In this document: positions 61,233 to 64,000 of the stretch, one piece after another
Position numbering within the stretch: position 1 is the stretch's first letter
How the letters are laid out: the number at the start of each line of letters is the position of its first letter
NCBI GenBank assembly: GCA_015057585.1
Contig: SVEF01000010.1
Location: forward strand, 55,260-119,259
From: Lachnospiraceae bacterium
GTDB lineage: Bacteria; Bacillota; Clostridia; Lachnospirales; Lachnospiraceae
Reading direction: 5' to 3'
Length of the DNA: 64,000 nt
Notes under the pieces: model-generated
Told to the model about the DNA's origin: nothing
Database searches by the model: none
The model's input: the letters and a program-made list of their open reading frames with translations, nothing else
Position numbers and translations under genes: made by a program

Positions 61233-62468
61233 TTATCTCATATCTTTTCCAAACTTCGCCGGTTCAGATGCCTTATAGTTATAAATAGGTTTTAGTACTT
61301 CAATCACTTCTACGGTGTCTGCAATGACATCAATGATGTCACCCAAAGACTTATACGCCATAGGAGCTTCGTCCAATGTATCTTCATTGACAGAGGTTGT
61401 ATAAATACCCTCCATCTCTTTCTTGTACTCCTCCAGTGACAGTCTCTGACGGGCTCCTGCTCTGGACATCACTCTTCCGGCACCATGAGGCGCGGAATAA
61501 TTCCATTCCGGATTTCCCTTACCGACAGCCAGCACGCTTCCATCCCTCATATTAATTGGAATCAGCACTTTTTCTCCTTTATGGGCCGCTATTGCGCCCT
61601 TTCTCAATATCATTTCACCTGTATCAATATAATTATGAATGGTATGAAATGCGTCTACCGCCGTTAAGCCACATCTGCCCAGAATGATTTCTGCAATCAT
61701 TTCACGGTTTCTTTTTGCAAACTGCTGACAGATTTCTACGTCTGCCAAGTAATCCTCAAAATATTTTCCGTAGAGATAACACAAATCTTCCGGAATGGAT
61801 GTAGGGCCATTTGCCTTTTTCCATGCAATTTCCTTTAACGCCGCCTGGATTTCACTTCGTCTTCCCTGTTCTTTGTAGGTACAGATGATTTCCTCTCTCT
61901 GCTTGAAGTAATCTTCCATGCCACGGTTCAAATCCACTGCAAGTCTCTGATAGATTTCCGCTACCTGTTTCCCTAGATTACGGCTGCCGGTATGAATGAC
62001 AAGATATTTTGTACCATCTGCCGCCTTATCCACCTCAATGAAGTGATTACCTCCGCCCAGGGTTCCTAAGCTTCTCTCTAATCTCTTACTGTCCTTCAGT
62101 TCCCTGAAACAACGAAGCTGCTGCAGGTCAAAATGCTCCTGTCTGCCCTGCCACACATTCATTCCCGAAGGAACATAGTGACAAGCCTCATCCAGTTTTT
62201 CAAAGTCTATCTCGATATTACCAAGATTCACCGTATACATACCGCATCCGATATCCACGCCAACAACGTTTGGAACTGCCTTATCAATGACCGTCATCGT
62301 TGTCCCGATGGTACAGCCTTTACCGGCGTGAACGTCCGGCATAATTCTCACCTTAGAACCGGCAGTAAATTCGTAATCGCACATTGTGCGGATTTGCTCG
62401 ATTGCTTCCTCTTCGATTACGGTTGCATAACAGATTGCTGTATTTACTTTTCCCTTAATCTCTAACAT
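61233..62468 (-). CDS. rtcB: RNA-splicing/repair ligase RtcB
   Basis: GTP-dependent ligase joining 2',3'-cyclic phosphate or 3'-phosphate RNA ends to 5'-OH ends, the chemistry of tRNA splicing and repair. 411 residues: MPDVHAGKGCTIG, the metal aspartate and cysteine in GVDIGCGM (Asp72, Cys75), LGGGNHFIEV, HTGSRNLGKQV, and YSAPHGAGRVMSR with the guanylylated histidine. The start was shortened to 62468 with GGAAAG eight bases upstream. An intrinsic terminator lies 20 bases before the gene, suggesting attenuation or readthrough from promoter P5. No archease gene is visible nearby. Confidence 0.93.
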   Translation of the reverse strand: MLEIKGKVNTAICYATVIEEEAIEQIRTMCDYEFTAGSKVRIMPDVHAGKGCTIGTTMTVIDKAVPNVVGVDIGCGMYTVNLGNIEIDFEKLDEACHYVPSGMNVWQGRQEHFDLQQLRCFRELKDSKRLERSLGTLGGGNHFIEVDKAADGTKYLVIHTGSRNLGKQVAEIYQRLAVDLNRGMEDYFKQREEIICTYKEQGRRSEIQAALKEIAWKKANGPTSIPEDLCYLYGKYFEDYLADVEICQQFAKRNREMIAEIILGRCGLTAVDAFHTIHNYIDTGEMILRKGAIAAHKGEKVLIPINMRDGSVLAVGKGNPEWNYSAPHGAGRVMSRAGARQRLSLEEYKKEMEGIYTTSVNEDTLDEAPMAYKSLGDIIDVIADTVEVIEVLKPIYNYKASEPAKFGKDMR

Positions 62469-62487
62469 AGCGTTCTTTCCTTTCTTC

Positions 62488-62529
62488 AAAAATAAAAATA
62501 CCGCCTACCCATCATCAAGGTAAGCGGTA
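62488..62529 (-). terminator. Strong terminator directly upstream of rtcB
   Basis: Minus strand TACCGCTTACC-TTGATGATG-GGTAGGCGGTA followed by TTTTTATTTTTG; ends 20 bases before the rtcB start and 38 bases after the small cysteine-containing frame. Confidence 0.85.
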
Positions 62530-62567
62530 CGCTAAGAACATGTTTCTCTATCTTCCGCGCAGTCCTG

Positions 62568-62717
62568 TCACTGCTGTCCGGTACAGGTAACACAATTTCC
62601 TCGTTTCTGCTTATCTATAGATGAGTACATGAAACATACACCCAGTTCGGATTTCTCGAGCTGCGCATCATTCCTTCTTTCACTATAGAGGCAATAAAAA
62701 CGATTCATTGTAGTCAT
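62568..62717 (-). CDS. Small 49-residue protein with a CxxC motif in the rtcB leader
   Basis: Short frame below usual calling limits. MTTMNRFYCLYSERRNDAQL ... RGNCVTCTGQQ, with AAAGGAAAAAGAC before the ATG. Lies between promoter P5 and the pre-rtcB terminator. Four cysteines, two as CVTC. Could be a genuine small metal-binding protein or a leader peptide regulating rtcB; no family recognised. Confidence 0.5.
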   Translation of the reverse strand: MTTMNRFYCLYSERRNDAQLEKSELGVCFMYSSIDKQKRGNCVTCTGQQ

Positions 62718-62773
62718 GTCTTTTTCCTTTCCGGGAACTTATGCCGTTCCGCTTTTCTCTTCATTACATCGTC

Positions 62774-62818
62774 ATCATAGCACGAAAAATTGAGTTTGTA
62801 AATTATACTTGTGGTATA
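62774..62818 (-). promoter_or_regulatory. Shared-box promoter P5 (rtcB leader)
   Basis: Minus strand: box TATACCACAAGTATAA, TTTACA (-35, 62802-62797), 17 bases, TATGAT (-10, 62779-62774). Transcript leader of about 300 bases before rtcB. Confidence 0.65.
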
Positions 62819-62830
62819 ATTGCTGTTATT

Positions 62831-63013
62831 TTATTCTCCTTCCGCAAACGCTGCGTTAATCTCCGCAATTTCGCGCTTGCCTTCGATATAATCGTGGTAC
62901 ATATCCCACAAATCGATGTCGCAATCTTCCATTGCTTCATCTGCGGGAACCCACTGACGAATGAGTTCAATGCGTTCTTGTTTGGTGGTGTCTTTGATTA
63001 GGTAGGATTTCAT
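62831..63013 (-). CDS. Small acidic conserved protein
   Basis: 60 residues, MKSYLIKDTTKQERIELIRQ, then DEAMEDCDIDLWDMYHDYIE and a helical tail. AAAGGAG lies six bases before ATG. A small family of this look recurs in Lachnospiraceae genomes, sometimes with purine-biosynthesis-type names that have no sequence basis. 17 bases after the NUDIX gene, so co-transcribed. Function unknown. Confidence 0.72.
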   Translation of the reverse strand: MKSYLIKDTTKQERIELIRQWVPADEAMEDCDIDLWDMYHDYIEGKREIAEINAAFAEGE

Positions 63014-63030
63014 GGGTTTCTCCTTTGGTT

Positions 63031-63435
63031 TTACTTCATTATGTTACGGATTTTGTCAATCAGGGTAATGTCTGCCGGAAGCCAGTTTACAGAATCCAGT
63101 TCATCCTTCGTCAACCATTTAGCTGCTTCGTGTTCCGTAAGAACCAAATCACCAGAAATAATCTCTGCCCAGAAACAATCCATAGACAAATGGAAAGTCG
63201 GATAATCATATTCTATCGTATCTATCAACTCGCCTACTGCAATTTCCGTTTCAAGCTCTTCCTTTATCTCTCGCACAAGAGCATCTTGTGGTGTTTCACC
63301 TTCCTCAATCTTTCCACCCGGAAACTCCCATCCACCTTTAAGGTCTCCATACCCTCTTTGTGTTGCGAAAATAATTGGTTCTCCGTTTTCATTTACAGCT
63401 TTAATAATCGCTGCTACTACTCGTATTGTTTTCAT
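63031..63435 (-). CDS. NUDIX hydrolase, MutT-like
   Basis: 134 residues. Starts MKTIRVVAAIIKAVNENGEP, with RGYGDLKGGWEFPGGKIEEG leading into the Nudix box (GGKIEEGETPQDALVREIKEELE pattern, all catalytic Glu present). The WEFPGGK context is typical of 8-oxo-dGTP diphosphatases (MutT) that sanitise oxidised nucleotides; RNA decapping-like roles are an alternative given the neighbourhood. ATG follows AAGGAGGCTTAC. A GCCCGC hairpin lies between it and the helicase gene. Confidence 0.88.
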   Translation of the reverse strand: MKTIRVVAAIIKAVNENGEPIIFATQRGYGDLKGGWEFPGGKIEEGETPQDALVREIKEELETEIAVGELIDTIEYDYPTFHLSMDCFWAEIISGDLVLTEHEAAKWLTKDELDSVNWLPADITLIDKIRNIMK

Positions 63436-63499
63436 GTAAGCCTCCTTGTTTTTCGGAGCAAAATGCCCGCCCGCTTATGCGGGCAGAGGCTTTTGTCTC

Positions 63500-64000
63500 C
63501 TATTCATTTACAATATATTCGTATAAATCCTCACGTACCGGAACATCCAACAGCCACTCAATTTCAACAGCAGTCTTGTCTGTATTCGGCATAACAAATT
63601 CTCTTACTTTACCACTTGCTTGCATGTGTCCCAAGTAATAAAATTCTTTAGAAATCTTATCATCTTTATTTTTACGCACAAACAAATGCACCTGTATTCC
63701 TCGCTCTGTAGCATGCAAAAAGTTCTGTACATCCTCGGATGCAATGCTTCTTCCTGATTTTGATATTGCAATCAGGCTACTACTGCTTGTAAAGTGGTCT
63801 TCGTATTTAGTCGTATCACTAATATCCTCCGACTTATCATAGTTAATAAATACTGGGAATGTTTTGGTCTTTTTATCATACTTATATCCGCCGATATTTA
63901 ACGGAACTTCATTTGTTTCCCAGTTAAGCAATCGACATACATCCTCATATGTATATTTTTGATATAATACAAAATCTGTTCCCTTGTATGTATCAGAGAA
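63500..64000 (-). CDS. C-terminal part of a DUF3427-type DEAD/DEAH helicase (5' end outside window)
   Basis: Open frame from the right edge to the stop at 63500: 166 residues. Begins FSDTYKGTDFVLYQKYTYED, then VCRLLNWETNEVPLNIGGYK and KTFPVFINYDKSEDISDTTK, the DUF3427 domain that follows a superfamily 2 helicase core in many element- and defence-linked helicases. DUF3427 domains contain conserved Tyr/Arg positions and end in a beta domain (REFVMPNTDKTAVEIEWLLD). No start codon is visible because the helicase core lies beyond 64000. Nudix and small genes follow on the same strand. Confidence 0.8.
   Translation of the reverse strand, partial: FSDTYKGTDFVLYQKYTYEDVCRLLNWETNEVPLNIGGYKYDKKTKTFPVFINYDKSEDISDTTKYEDHFTSSSSLIAISKSGRSIASEDVQNFLHATERGIQVHLFVRKNKDDKISKEFYYLGHMQASGKVREFVMPNTDKTAVEIEWLLDVPVREDLYEYIVNE

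Overview
The window looks like a chromosomal segment of a motile anaerobic Clostridia, most likely Lachnospiraceae (Roseburia/Eubacterium-like). The reasons are the flgM-flgN-flgK cluster, an oxygen-sensitive pyruvate formate-lyase system, a second type IIA topoisomerase pair, AGGAGG-type ribosome sites and the general protein style. All calls come from reading the sequence; no database search was possible.

Layout. 1-2.5 kb: flagellar flgK (cut by the left edge), flgN and flgM behind a sigma-D-like promoter. 2.5-9.2 kb: lysA and a cell-surface polymer operon (CDP-glycerol synthesis by TagD plus two giant TagF/GT4 fusion transferases). 9.4-13.6 kb: parE-parC-like topoisomerase. 13.64-14.39 kb: a gene-free block made almost entirely of nested long inverted repeats. 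14.4-32.1 kb: ordinary housekeeping and surface genes: a secreted EEP-fold phosphoesterase with a jacalin-like domain, an ABC-2 exporter, a split pyruvate formate-lyase with its activase, MFS and MATE carriers, a cell-wall amidase, a DUF885 lipoprotein, a chemoreceptor, MsrA and a LMW phosphatase.

32.2-36.8 kb is mobile: a Tn916-type integrase and excisionase, small regulators, tRNA genes and a broken SGNH/PD-(D/E)XK junction. 36.9-51.5 kb is a seven-gene glycan-utilisation operon (GH1, GH78, GPH symporter, GH43, DUF5060-type hydrolase, permuted GH3, GH2) with a divergent AraC regulator. 51.5-64 kb is a second accessory stretch that resembles the first: Cro/C1 regulators followed by tRNA genes, an AbiE toxin-antitoxin pair, and an RNA-repair cluster (RtcB, a DRB0094-like RNA ligase, the RlaP nucleotidyltransferase and three calcineurin-fold phosphoesterases) with a NUDIX hydrolase and a helicase.

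The most striking part is this RNA-repair/tRNA island. It carries ten recognisable tRNA genes (Arg x2, initiator-like Met x2, Lys, Glu x2, His, Tyr, Ser) plus fragments. Two otherwise well-formed tRNAs contain hairpin insertions (Ser in the D-loop, Lys in the T-loop), and a third tRNA fragment ends in a perfect palindrome. Six promoters on both sides of the glycan operon share an upstream box fused to an ATGACA -35 and an exact 17-bp spacer, which suggests one regulon and one ancestral island later split by the glycan operon. The split pyruvate formate-lyase (catalytic body and glycyl-radical domain as two genes in the same frame, separated by two stops and a new ribosome site) is a second notable observation.
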